From contig NZ_CP059202.1 of the NCBI RefSeq assembly GCF_014251815.1, positions 124,001 through 188,000 of the forward strand: DNA of 64,000 bases. The letters run 5' to 3'. A program made the translations under genes and the position numbers. The notes beneath the pieces were generated by a model. It was not told where the DNA came from and searched no databases. It saw only the letters and a program-made list of their open reading frames with translations. Below are positions 56,621 through 64,000 of the stretch, piece after piece. The stretch's first letter is position 1. Every line of letters starts with the position of its first letter. Source of the stretch: Blattabacterium cuenoti. Its GTDB lineage: Bacteria; Bacteroidota; Bacteroidia; Flavobacteriales; Blattabacteriaceae.

Positions 56621-58039
56621 TTATTTTTTTTTTAAACCTAATTCTTCTCCTTTTTTTAACATAAATGCATAAGCAGAATGAAAATTATTAGATATTTTCC
56701 CTTCTAAAATAGAATCTTTAACAAAATTTTTTATAATTCCTATCTCCTTACATGGATCAATATGAAAAGCTTTCATTATATCATTTCCTGATATAGGTGA
56801 TTTCCAATTTTTAATTTTATCTTTTTCTTCTAATTTTTTAATTCTTTCTATAAGAAGATAAATATTTTTTTTATACTGATTTTTTTTCTCTATATTATTG
56901 GTAGTAATATCTGCAATACATAATTTCATCAAATCTTCTAAATCGTTTCCTATATCAAATAATAATCTACGTATAGCAGAATCACTCGTTTTAGTTCCTA
57001 TTAATGCAATAGGCCTATAACTATGTTGAATCATCTTTTTAACATATTTCATAGAAGAACTTTTTGGAAGCTTTAAACGGTGAAATATATTTGCAACCAT
57101 TTTAGATCCTACCAATTCGTGAGCATGGAAAGACCATCCCGCTTTAGGAAAAAATTTTTTTGTATTAGCCTTTCCTATATCATGAAGCAGAGCCACCCAT
57201 CTTAACCAAAGAGAATTATTTTTTTCTTTACTAATATTATCTACAACTTGTAGAGTATGGTAAAAATTGTCTTTGTGTTTATATCCATTTTTTTCTTCTA
57301 TTCCTTTTAAAGAAACTAATTCCGGCAATATAATTGACAATAATCCAGATTTATATAATAACAATAATCCTATAGAAGGTTTTTTAGATAATAAAATTTT
57401 GTTAAATTCTTCTACAATTCTTTCTATAGAAACGATATTTATCCTGTTTTTATTCTTTTGAATTGACTGAAACGAATATTTCTCAATCTCAAATTGTAAT
57501 TGAGTAGCAAATCGTATAGCTCGCATCATTCGTAATGGATCATCAGAATAAGTAATATCTGCATCTGATGGAGTTCTTAATATTTTTTTATTTAAATCAG
57601 ATAATCCTCCAAATGGATCTATCAACTCTCCATAATTATTACGATTTAAACTTATAGCTAAAGTATTAATTGTAAAATCTCTTCTGTTTTGATCATCTTG
57701 TAATGATCCTAACTCTATAACGGGTTTTCTACTGGAAAAATGATAAGATTCTTTTCTAGACCCTACAAATTCTATTCTTTGATTATCGTATTCCAACATA
57801 GCTGTACCAAAACGTTTAAATATTCTTATTTTAGGAGAAGGGTTAATATATTTAGAAACCTCTTTAGCTAATTTTATTCCTTCCCCTATAGTTAAAATAT
57901 CTAAATCTATCGATTCTATTTTTCCTAGCAAAAAATCTCTAACATAACCTCCTATTACATAACTATTTTGTTTTATCCTTTGAGCAGAAATACTTACAAT
58001 GTGAAATATTTTTTTATGAACAGCAGATGATAAATTCAT
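56621..58039 (-). CDS. cca: CCA tRNA nucleotidyltransferase with HD domain
   Basis: It adds or repairs the CCA end of tRNA. The 472-residue frame has the class II nucleotidyltransferase core YVIGGYVRDFLLGKIESID, followed by DLDIL (catalytic Asp pair), RRDFTINTLAISL, DPLRMMRAIRFATQL and a C-terminal HD region (ALLHDIGKANTKKF and HAHELVGSKM). The tRNA-Leu gene in this window lacks an encoded CCA, so this activity is needed. It is 12 bp after tsaC on the same strand. Confidence 0.93.
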   Translation of the reverse strand: MNLSSAVHKKIFHIVSISAQRIKQNSYVIGGYVRDFLLGKIESIDLDILTIGEGIKLAKEVSKYINPSPKIRIFKRFGTAMLEYDNQRIEFVGSRKESYHFSSRKPVIELGSLQDDQNRRDFTINTLAISLNRNNYGELIDPFGGLSDLNKKILRTPSDADITYSDDPLRMMRAIRFATQLQFEIEKYSFQSIQKNKNRINIVSIERIVEEFNKILLSKKPSIGLLLLYKSGLLSIILPELVSLKGIEEKNGYKHKDNFYHTLQVVDNISKEKNNSLWLRWVALLHDIGKANTKKFFPKAGWSFHAHELVGSKMVANIFHRLKLPKSSSMKYVKKMIQHSYRPIALIGTKTSDSAIRRLLFDIGNDLEDLMKLCIADITTNNIEKKNQYKKNIYLLIERIKKLEEKDKIKNWKSPISGNDIMKAFHIDPCKEIGIIKNFVKDSILEGKISNNFHSAYAFMLKKGEELGLKKK

Positions 58040-58050
58040 GTTAATCTACA

Positions 58051-58629
58051 TTACATACGTAATATTTTAACTTGATTGTCAACAATTTTTATAATAGAAG
58101 ACCCACTATAAATAGCTTTTTCTTCTCTACGAAAATTTACAACGTAATCTGTTTTGTATAAAATAGAAGGGCTAATTTCGGAAAACGATTTAGGAGAGAC
58201 AAATCCTGACAGATTAGCAGAAGTAGAAACAATAGGCCTATCCAAATTTCGTATCAAACAAATGCAAAATGGATCATATGTTAAACGAACGGCTAAAGTA
58301 CTATATGGTTTAAAAAAGTTGGATTCCATTTTTTTTACATTTTCATATACTATAGTAATAGGTTTATCCTTTTTCACAAGATTATCAAAAATTATTTTTT
58401 GAGTAAAAAAAGAAATCTTTCCTACTAATTGATGTAAACGATCTATACTTTCTACCAAAAGAATCATAGACTTATAAATATTTCTATTCTTTATTTTACA
58501 TATTTTTTTTATAGCTTGTATATTAAATGCATCACACCCCAATCCCCACACTGTATCTGTGGGATATAACAGAACTTTTCCTTTTTTTAAAATCTTTACA
58601 CTTTTTTCTATTTCTCCGTAAAAAGACAT
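58051..58629 (-). CDS. tsaC: L-threonylcarbamoyladenylate synthase (Sua5/YrdC family)
   Basis: It makes threonylcarbamoyl-AMP for t6A37 in ANN-reading tRNAs. The 192-residue frame has LLYPTDTVWGLGCDAFN (near residue 19), KICKIKNRNIYKSMILLV, TIVYENVKK, LAVRLTYDPFC and STSANLSGFVSPKSF. It is the short YrdC-only form with no Sua5 C-terminal domain. It is 2 bp after dapD and 11 bp before cca. Confidence 0.93.
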   Translation of the reverse strand: MSFYGEIEKSVKILKKGKVLLYPTDTVWGLGCDAFNIQAIKKICKIKNRNIYKSMILLVESIDRLHQLVGKISFFTQKIIFDNLVKKDKPITIVYENVKKMESNFFKPYSTLAVRLTYDPFCICLIRNLDRPIVSTSANLSGFVSPKSFSEISPSILYKTDYVVNFRREEKAIYSGSSIIKIVDNQVKILRM

Positions 58630-58631
58630 TT

Positions 58632-59450
58632 TTAAATTTCTAAATTATGGGTTCTCAATGCATCATTTAAAGAAACTTTTTTATTTGTACTTTCTTTCCT
58701 TTTTCCTATAATTATAGAACATGGAACATGATATATACCTGAAGGAAATTTTTTTGGATAAGATCCAGGTATAACCACAGAATATTTTGGAATTATCCCC
58801 TTGATTTCAATAGGTTTATCATTAGTTACATCAAAAATCTTAGTAGACGCTGTGAGAACTACATTTGCTCCTAAAACAGCTCCTTTTTTTATCAAAACTC
58901 CTTCTACTAAAATACATCTAGATCCAATAAAAACATCATCTTCTACAATAACTGGATGAGCTTGTAATGGTTCTAAAACCCCTCCAATTCCTACTCCTCC
59001 ACTTACATGAACCCGATTCCCAACCTGAGCGCAACTACCTACTGTGGCCCATGTATCTATCATTGTATCTTTTCCTATGTATGCGCCTATATTTACATAA
59101 GAAGGCATAAGAATGACTCCAGGCGATATATATGATCCGTAACGTGCTATAGCATGAGGAACGACACGAATTCCTTTTTCCTTAAATTTGTTCTTTATAG
59201 GAATTTTATCATAAAATTCTAATGGCCCCAACTCCACTGTATTCATATTTTGAATAGAAAAATACATAATAATAGCTTTTTTAATCCATTCATTGACTAT
59301 CCATTTTTCATTCAAAAAATAAGCCACTCTGATTGATCCATTTTCTAAATTTTCAATAGTTTTGAGAACTATATTTTTTATATTTGCATCAGTCGTCCAT
59401 ATATTTTTATGATTCCAAAATTTCTCTATTTCTAGTTTTAATCTATTCAT
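58632..59450 (-). CDS. dapD: Tetrahydrodipicolinate N-succinyltransferase
   Basis: It catalyses a succinylase-branch step to diaminopimelate and lysine. The 272-residue frame has an N-terminal helical domain (LKLEIEKFWNHKN), then a left-handed beta helix of hexapeptide repeats (ISPGVILMPSYVNIGAYIG, GTMIDTWATVGSCAQVG and VHVSGGVGIGGVLEP, each read in parts), and GVLGANVVL-type repeats later. Length matches the E. coli enzyme (274). It is first in the minus-strand run dapD-tsaC-cca-DHH. Confidence 0.96.
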   Translation of the reverse strand: MNRLKLEIEKFWNHKNIWTTDANIKNIVLKTIENLENGSIRVAYFLNEKWIVNEWIKKAIIMYFSIQNMNTVELGPLEFYDKIPIKNKFKEKGIRVVPHAIARYGSYISPGVILMPSYVNIGAYIGKDTMIDTWATVGSCAQVGNRVHVSGGVGIGGVLEPLQAHPVIVEDDVFIGSRCILVEGVLIKKGAVLGANVVLTASTKIFDVTNDKPIEIKGIIPKYSVVIPGSYPKKFPSGIYHVPCSIIIGKRKESTNKKVSLNDALRTHNLEI

Positions 59451-59526
59451 TTCATATATTTAAAAATAAAAAAACAAAACAAAAGTAGTAAAAATAAAAT
59501 AAGATAACAAGTATATATAATATATA

Positions 59527-59951
59527 ATGGCAAAAATATTAGGAATGGATTATGGAAAAATTATTACTGGTTTATCTATAACAGATGATAAAAAAATATT
59601 TGCGTTTGGATTAAACGCTGTTAAAACTAAAAAATTAATGAATTTTTTAGAATATTTTTTAGTTTATGAGAAAATAGAAAAAATCGTTATAGGATTACCC
59701 AAAAAATTGAATAATCAAAAAGAAATTTCAATAGAAACAGAAATTCAAAGATTCATTTATAAATTTCATATAAAATATCCTAAAATTCTTATAGAAAGAT
59801 TAGATGAACGTTTTACATCAAAAATCGCTTTTTATACTATGATACAATTGGGTTTAGGAAAAAAAAAAGAAGAAAAAAATTAATTTTAAATCAAATTAGT
59901 GCTACTATAATTTTACAATCTTATCTTAGAAAAAAAGAAGAAAAAAATTAA
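59527..59951 (+). pseudogene. ruvX: RuvX/YqgF pre-16S rRNA nuclease, frame broken in an A-rich stretch
   Basis: The YqgF family (RNase H fold) matures the 5' end of 16S rRNA. The frame starts MAKILGMDYGKIITGLSITD with the catalytic Asp, then IVIGLPKKLNNQ and ERLDERFTSK, and stops in the A-rich segment 59859-59879. One added base in the A10 or A7 run lets it read KKKEEKKLILNQISATIILQ then SYL, the conserved end of the family (ISATIILQSYL). It would stop at 59951. The 425-bp span becomes 426 bp, a 141-residue protein of usual size. The truncated 118-residue product would lack the last helix and its acidic residue region. Confidence 0.85.
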
Positions 59952-59953
59952 TT
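59862..59953 (+). repeat. 24-bp direct repeat in the end of ruvX
   Basis: The A-rich string A7-GAAG-A7-TTAATT occurs at 59862-59885 and again at 59930-59953. The two copies encode KKEEKN and end in TAA in two different frames, before and after the suspected frameshift. Chance in A-rich DNA is possible, but 24 identical bases suggest a local duplication or slippage hot spot. Confidence 0.6.
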
Positions 59954-59954
59954 C

Positions 59955-60461
59955 ATGGTATTACCTATAGTTCTTTATGGAAATCCTATTTTGAGAAAAA
60001 AAAGTTTGAATGTAGATTTTGATTCTCATGAAAAAAAAAATAAAATCAATCAATTGATTCAAGATATGTTTGAAACTATACAAAAAGCAAAAGGATTAGG
60101 ATTAGCTGCTCCCCAAATTGGTAAAAATATTAGACTTTTTATAGTAGAAACTCCTTATTTAAAGGAGGTTTTTATTAATGCTAAGATATTAAACATTCAC
60201 GGAAAAGAATGTAAATTCAATGAAGGATGTCTTAGTATTCCCGGAATCATGGGGGATGTTACAAGAAAATCTAATGTTAGAATTGAATATTATGATCAAA
60301 ATTGGAAAAAACAAAAAAGAACCTTAACAGGTATATGTGCAAGAGTAATTCTACATGAATATGATCATATTGAAGGAAAACTTTTTATAGATTATTTTTC
60401 TACACATAAAAAAAAAATGATAGAGAAAAAATTAATGGATTTAAAAAAAAATTCATTTTGA
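59955..60461 (+). CDS. def: Peptide deformylase
   Basis: It removes the formyl group from new N-termini using a metal ion. The 168-residue frame has the three deformylase motifs: GLGLAAPQIG (near residue 52), EGCLSIPG with the metal Cys (near 94), and LHEYDHIEG with the two metal His (near 136). The family motif is usually HExDH, so it is intact. It starts 3 bp after the restored ruvX stop, suggesting coupling, and overlaps the end of convergent rplT by 9 bp. Confidence 0.96.
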   Translation: MVLPIVLYGNPILRKKSLNVDFDSHEKKNKINQLIQDMFETIQKAKGLGLAAPQIGKNIRLFIVETPYLKEVFINAKILNIHGKECKFNEGCLSIPGIMGDVTRKSNVRIEYYDQNWKKQKRTLTGICARVILHEYDHIEGKLFIDYFSTHKKKMIEKKLMDLKKNSF

Positions 60462-60803
60462 ATAAATCTCATCTATCATTTTTTTAAAAACATTAGGATC
60501 ATTCATAGACATATATGAAAGAATTTTCCTATTGATTTTGATTTTTTTTTCAGATAGTTTATTCATAAACTCGGAATAGGATTTTCCATACTGACGTGCT
60601 CCTGCATTAATACGTTGAATCCAAAGAGATTTAAAATTTCTTTTTTTTCTTTTTCTTCCTGAAAAAGAATAAAGAAAAGATTTTTCTACAGCATTTTTAG
60701 CTACTGTATAAACTTTACTTCTAGAACCATAAAAACCCTTAGCTAATTTCAGTATTTTTTTACGTTTTCGTCTAGAGGAAACCGCATTTGTAGATCTAGG
60801 CAT
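60453..60803 (-). CDS. rplT: 50S ribosomal protein L20
   Basis: It binds 23S rRNA early in large-subunit assembly. The 116-residue frame starts MPRSTNAVSSRRKRKKILKL, then AKGFYGSRSKVYTVAKNAV and FKSLWIQRINAGARQYGKSY. Length is normal. It is last in the order thrS-infC-rpmI-rplT, 6 bp after rpmI. Confidence 0.97.
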   Translation of the reverse strand: MPRSTNAVSSRRKRKKILKLAKGFYGSRSKVYTVAKNAVEKSFLYSFSGRKRKKRNFKSLWIQRINAGARQYGKSYSEFMNKLSEKKIKINRKILSYMSMNDPNVFKKMIDEIYSK

Positions 60804-60809
60804 AAATTT

Positions 60810-60998
60810 CTAAATTTGCATTTCTATATTTTTTTGACTTGATTTTTTTAATAAAGTGAATACGGAAAGATTCCGTTTTCTTTTTTTAGACTTTTTTGTT
60901 AATAAATGATTCTTAAATGCATGTTTTCTTTTGATATATCCATGAGCCGTTTTTTTAAATCTTTTTTTCGATCCTGATTTTGTTTTTAACTTAGGCAT
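60810..60998 (-). CDS. rpmI: 50S ribosomal protein L35
   Basis: A 62-residue basic protein with [20 protein letters not shown] at the start, then [20 protein letters not shown], the L35 signature. Length is normal for the family (about 65). It lies 11 bp after infC and 6 bp before rplT. Confidence 0.96.
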   Translation of the reverse strand: MPKLKTKSGSKKRFKKTAHGYIKRKHAFKNHLLTKKSKKRKRNLSVFTLLKKSSQKNIEMQI

Positions 60999-61009
60999 AA
61001 ATATGATTT

Positions 61010-61582
61010 TTAAAATTTTTTTGGAGCTAATATCATATACATTCTCTTTCCTTCCATTACCGGCATTTGCTCTACTTTTCCATATTCCTCAATTTCTTCT
61101 GCAAATTTTAATAATTTTATTTTCCCTTGATCTTTATATACTATAGAACGCCCTTTAAAAAAAACAAATACTTTTACTTTATCTCCACGCATTAAAAATT
61201 TCTCTGCACTTTTAATTTTAACTTTCCCATCATGATCTCCAATTTGTGGCCCGAATCTGATTTCTTTAGTATTTACTTTAATTTGTTTCGCTTTAAATTG
61301 TTTTTTTCTTTTCTTTTGTTCATATAAAAATTTCTTGTAATCCAGTATTTTACAGACTGGAGGGATTAATTTAGGATTAATTTCAACCAAATCTAGCTCT
61401 CTTTCCTTAGAAAATTTAAGTGCATCTTGTATGGAATAAATTCCATTTTCTATGGAAGAATCACCGACTAAACGAACTTTTGGGGTATTAATAATCCCTT
61501 CATTAATACGATGTTTTTCTTTTTTTTGCGGTAATGGTCGGTGTTTTTTTCTATTTCCTTTTGTAAATTTCTTTTTTATAAT
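61010..61582 (-). CDS. infC: Translation initiation factor IF-3, probable ATT start
   Basis: IF-3 keeps ribosomal subunits apart and checks start codons. The frame is open well beyond the first TTG-type start at 61390. Upstream in frame it reads [15 protein letters not shown], then [11 protein letters not shown] and [10 protein letters not shown] and [18 protein letters not shown], the conserved N-domain. The C-domain follows ([19 protein letters not shown]). In the needed region there is no ATG, GTG or TTG, only ATT at 61580-61582 and 61583-61585 and ATA at 61577-61579. ATT is the known unusual start in infC of E. coli. With 61582 the protein has 190 residues. The start overlaps the thrS stop. 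Exact first codon is inference. Confidence 0.9.
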   Translation of the reverse strand: MIKKKFTKGNRKKHRPLPQKKEKHRINEGIINTPKVRLVGDSSIENGIYSIQDALKFSKERELDLVEINPKLIPPVCKILDYKKFLYEQKKRKKQFKAKQIKVNTKEIRFGPQIGDHDGKVKIKSAEKFLMRGDKVKVFVFFKGRSIVYKDQGKIKLLKFAEEIEEYGKVEQMPVMEGKRMYMILAPKKF

Positions 61583-62850
61583 AATTTTATAGTTTGAGTT
61601 TTTAAATTTGTTTCATTCAAAATAGATTCTATTCCATTGGAAATAGAAAATACTCCTATATGTCCTAATCCATGACGTCGTAATGACATCGTTTCATTTT
61701 TTTCTTCTTTGTTTCCCAAAATAATCATATAAGGGATCTTATTTTCTTCAGAATCTCTAATTTTTTTGTTAATCTTTTCGTTTCTATTATCAATAAATAC
61801 ACGAATATTATAATTCAACATTAAATTTAAAATTTTTTTTGCATAAACTACATATTTATCACTTATAGGAAGTATAACTGCTTGATTAGGGACTAACCAT
61901 AATGGAAGATTTCCTTCTGTATGTTCTATCATAATAGCAATAATACGTTCTAATGAACCAAAAGGGGCTCTATGTATCATTACTGGACGACATTTTTCAT
62001 TATTTTTTCCTTTATAATATAAATCAAATCTTTCAGGCAAATTATAATCTACTTGAATTGTTCCAAGTTGCCAGCTTCTTCCTAAAGAATCTTGAATGAG
62101 AAAATCTAATTTTGGGCCATAAAAAGCTGCATCTCCATAATTAACAGACGCTTTTATATTTTCTTCTTTTACTACTTGTAGGATAGTATTTTCAGCCTTT
62201 TTCCAATTTTTTTCTGATCCTATATAACCGTCTATTCTTTTAGGATCTCTAAGAGAGATTCTAACTGTATATGTTAAAAAACCTAAAGAACGAAAAACAT
62301 AAAATACTAAATTAATTACTTTCTTAAATTCTTCTAACAATTGATCATAAGTACAAAAAATATGTGCATCATCTTGAGTAAAACATCTGACTCTAGTTAA
62401 ACCATGAAGTTCTCCACTTTGTTCATAACGATATACTGTTCCAAATTCGGCAAAACGCTTAGGAAGATCACGGTAAGACCATTCTTGAGAACGATATATT
62501 TCACAATGATGAGGACAATTCATAGGTTTTAAAAGATACTCTTCTTCTTTACGAGGAGTATGAATGGGTTTAAAATGATCTTTTCCATATTTACTCCAAT
62601 GACCGCTTCTTACATATAATTTCTTGTGACCAATATGTGGAGTTACAACCATTTCGTATCCTGATTTTTCTTGAACATCAATTAAAAATTCCTCTAACTT
62701 TTTTCTAAAAACTGTTCCTCTAGGTAACCATAAAGGCAATCCAGTTCCTACTCGATCAGAGAAAATAAAAAATTTCAGTTTTTTTCCTATTTTTCTATGA
62801 TCCCTATTAGAATTTTCTTTTAAAAGAGGAAGCAACTTATTTTTATTCAT
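61576..62850 (-). CDS. thrS: Threonyl-tRNA synthetase without TGS and editing domains
   Basis: It charges tRNA-Thr. The ATG at 62850 gives 424 residues starting MNKNKLLPLLKENSNRDHR, directly at the class II catalytic core. The core has KGT-like WLPRGTVFRKKLEEFL, the zinc ligand Cys in KPMNCPHHCEIY, motif 2 FGTVYRYEQSGELHGLTRVR, a second zinc His in DDAHIF, and motif 3 MIHRAPFGSLERIIAIMIEH. The anticodon-binding domain ends the protein. A usual ThrRS has about 640 residues, with about 220 more at the N-terminus (TGS plus serine-editing N2 domain). Only 36 bp separate this gene from glpF, so those domains are gone. An upstream frame to 62970 overlaps glpF and is not used. Confidence 0.95.
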   Translation of the reverse strand: MNKNKLLPLLKENSNRDHRKIGKKLKFFIFSDRVGTGLPLWLPRGTVFRKKLEEFLIDVQEKSGYEMVVTPHIGHKKLYVRSGHWSKYGKDHFKPIHTPRKEEEYLLKPMNCPHHCEIYRSQEWSYRDLPKRFAEFGTVYRYEQSGELHGLTRVRCFTQDDAHIFCTYDQLLEEFKKVINLVFYVFRSLGFLTYTVRISLRDPKRIDGYIGSEKNWKKAENTILQVVKEENIKASVNYGDAAFYGPKLDFLIQDSLGRSWQLGTIQVDYNLPERFDLYYKGKNNEKCRPVMIHRAPFGSLERIIAIMIEHTEGNLPLWLVPNQAVILPISDKYVVYAKKILNLMLNYNIRVFIDNRNEKINKKIRDSEENKIPYMIILGNKEEKNETMSLRRHGLGHIGVFSISNGIESILNETNLKTQTIKLL

Positions 62851-62885
62851 AAATAAATAAAAATAAGTTACAAGTTTTTTTATTT

Positions 62886-63632
62886 TTATGATGATAAAAA
62901 TAGATATAATGTTGCAGCCAGAACACATCCTACTATTGGGCCAAATACTGGAATCAAAGCATAATCCCAATTACTTTTTCCTTTTTCTGGAATGGGGAGA
63001 ATAGAATATATAATTCTTGGACCTAGATCACGAGCAGGATTTAATGCAGCACCTGTAACCCCTCCTAACGATAAAACAATACCAAATACGACAAGAGCGG
63101 AAGGAAGGGCTCCTAATGCCCCTAAACCTATAGGATATTTTTCTTCTTTAATAAAAAGAGTTCCTTCTATAGAAAGATATAAAGAAATAAATATAAAAAT
63201 AAAAGTAGTGAATACTTCACTTATAAAATTGGAAAATAAATTTTTTATAGAAGGAACAGTCACAAAAACAGATAATTTTTCTTCTTTTCCTTGAGTTTCA
63301 AAAAAATGATCTTTGTATAAAAGCCAGACAAAGAAAGACCCTAGCATAGCTCCAATAAATTGAGATAAAATATAAAAAGGGACCATTTTCCAACTAAATT
63401 TTCCAATTATGGCAAAACTTATTGTAACACATGGATTTAAATGACCTCCACTATAAGGAGCAGATACTATTATTCCCATAAAAACAGCTAACGCCCATCC
63501 TATAGTAATAATTAACCATTCTCCACTTTTGCTATGACCTTTGGTTTTCGATAAAATAACATTTGCTACCACCCCATTTCCTAAAAAAACCAAAATCATT
63601 GTTCCTATGATTTCTGCATATATTTTTGTCAT
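62886..63632 (-). CDS. glpF: Glycerol facilitator / aquaglyceroporin
   Basis: A six-helix membrane channel. The frame is about 248 residues from the ATG at 63632 (MTKIYAEIIGTMILVFLGNG); an ATG nine codons upstream overlaps glpK and is less likely. The first half-helix motif is GGHLNPCVTISFA, with Cys in the NPA position. The second is ALNPARDLGPR, with NPA and the Asp that marks glycerol-type channels. Such channels often also pass urea. It lies 5 bp after glpK, so glpK-glpF form one unit that may continue into thrS. Confidence 0.95.
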   Translation of the reverse strand: MTKIYAEIIGTMILVFLGNGVVANVILSKTKGHSKSGEWLIITIGWALAVFMGIIVSAPYSGGHLNPCVTISFAIIGKFSWKMVPFYILSQFIGAMLGSFFVWLLYKDHFFETQGKEEKLSVFVTVPSIKNLFSNFISEVFTTFIFIFISLYLSIEGTLFIKEEKYPIGLGALGALPSALVVFGIVLSLGGVTGAALNPARDLGPRIIYSILPIPEKGKSNWDYALIPVFGPIVGCVLAATLYLFLSS

Positions 63633-63637
63633 TGTAT

Positions 63638-64000
63638 TTATTTGATTTGATTTGACCAAGAACGTGTTGTTTTAACCGCTTTTTTCCAACCTTGGATTCT
63701 TTCCAATCTACTAGACATTTCTTTTGGTTCAAAAACCTGTTCTAATTGCCATTTATCTTGAATCTCTTCAAGACTACTCCAATAATTTACAGCTAATCCC
63801 GCTAAATAAGCAGCTCCAGCTGCTGTTAATTCAGAAATTCTAGATTTTACAACTTTCACATTTAAAATATCAGATTGAAATTGCATTAACAGTTTATTTA
63901 CTGTAGCCCCTCCATCTACACGAAGTTCTTTTATAGAAATACCAGAATCTGCTTCCATAGCTTTTAATACGTCCATATTTTGAAAAGCTATACTTTCTAA
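63638..64000 (-). CDS. glpK: Glycerol kinase (N-terminal part outside window)
   Basis: It phosphorylates glycerol to glycerol-3-phosphate. The visible 120 C-terminal residues run without a stop from base 64000: [20 protein letters not shown], then [20 protein letters not shown] and [20 protein letters not shown], ending SWSNQIK. This is the FGGY-kinase C-terminal domain of GlpK, with the DGGA motif intact. It is followed by glpF after 5 bp. Confidence 0.95.
   Translation of the reverse strand, partial: LESIAFQNMDVLKAMEADSGISIKELRVDGGATVNKLLMQFQSDILNVKVVKSRISELTAAGAAYLAGLAVNYWSSLEEIQDKWQLEQVFEPKEMSSRLERIQGWKKAVKTTRSWSNQIK

Noticed and set aside
61010..61390. infC as a 126-residue protein starting at 61390
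   Set aside because: It would cut off the conserved IF-3 N-domain, which is open in frame up to 61582.
62850..62970. Longer thrS start with 40 extra residues (MGLCFDSSIW...)
   Set aside because: It overlaps the glpF coding end and shows no ThrRS-like sequence; the ATG at 62850 begins exactly at the conserved catalytic-core segment.
62992..63294. 100-residue plus-strand ORF inside glpF
   Set aside because: Shadow of glpF in the opposite strand; Pro/Asn/Lys-rich translation typical of antisense frames.
1..64000. CRISPR arrays, insertion sequences, phage genes, toxin-antitoxin or defence systems
   Set aside because: None seen. All sizeable ORFs belong to housekeeping or biosynthetic families, and no regularly spaced or terminal inverted repeats of the needed kind were found.

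Overview
The window reads as ordinary chromosome of a very AT-rich, gene-dense, host-restricted member of the Bacteroidota (class Flavobacteriia). The best match is Blattabacterium, the obligate endosymbiont of cockroaches. Reasons: flavobacterial family signatures (DUF4293 protein beside rho, rpmF-accB-accC order, Prc-type protease, TAnnTTTG promoters); a urease with fused gamma/beta subunit; many intact amino-acid and nucleotide pathways beside stripped-down or shortened genes; very short or overlapping gene junctions; and several open frames broken only at poly(A) runs. The genus assignment is inference from gene content. I saw no insertion sequences, phage genes, CRISPR arrays or restriction systems.

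Layout. 1-5 kb: rho (cut by the left edge), a DUF4293 membrane protein, prfA, and rpmF-accB-accC. 5-9.6 kb: proS, a divergent pyrimidine pair (class 1A-like pyrD and a fused pyrE-pyrF UMP synthase) and a MarC-family membrane protein. 9.6-13.7 kb: rnpA (frame broken at an A11 run), fbp, plsC, rnhA, a SpoU methyltransferase, a dCMP deaminase gene (also broken at an A11 run) and tRNA-Leu(CAA). 13.8-16.1 kb: urease ureAB-ureC. 16.4-21.1 kb: threonine operon thrA-thrB-thrC. 21.1-30.6 kb: thyA, prs-rplY-tadA, a DedA protein, a tiny membrane ORF, aroB, gyrA and the protease prc. 30.6-32.4 kb: surE, ruvB. 32.5-47.6 kb: a continuous purine cluster, purA-purB-purL-purE-purC-purF-purM-purN-purH-purD-guaA. 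47.6-53 kb: accD, fbaA, a shortened AddA/UvrD-like helicase and lipA. 53-59.5 kb: a Nif3-like protein, a coiled-coil protein, a thioredoxin-fold protein, then on the minus strand a DHH phosphoesterase, cca, tsaC and dapD. 59.5-64 kb: ruvX (third broken frame), def, then on the minus strand glpK (cut by the right edge)-glpF-thrS-infC-rpmI-rplT.

How it fits together. Urease releases ammonia from host urea. The nitrogen can feed threonine, lysine (dapD), aromatic (aroB) and nucleotide synthesis. prs supplies PRPP to both the purine cluster and the UMP synthase. GlpF/GlpK with FbaA and Fbp give a route from glycerol towards hexose phosphates, and GlpF could also admit urea.

Most notable observations: three genes (rnpA, dCMP deaminase, ruvX) each need exactly one extra base at a poly(A) run to be intact; a threonyl-tRNA synthetase lacking its whole N-terminal TGS and editing region; infC with no ordinary start codon, so probably an ATT start inside the thrS stop region; loss of zinc-ribbon cysteines in several unrelated proteins; eukaryote-like types of UMP synthase and adenylosuccinate lyase; and a perfect 19-bp hairpin inside a coding gene that may terminate the opposing operon. 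I did not find a wholly new biological system.
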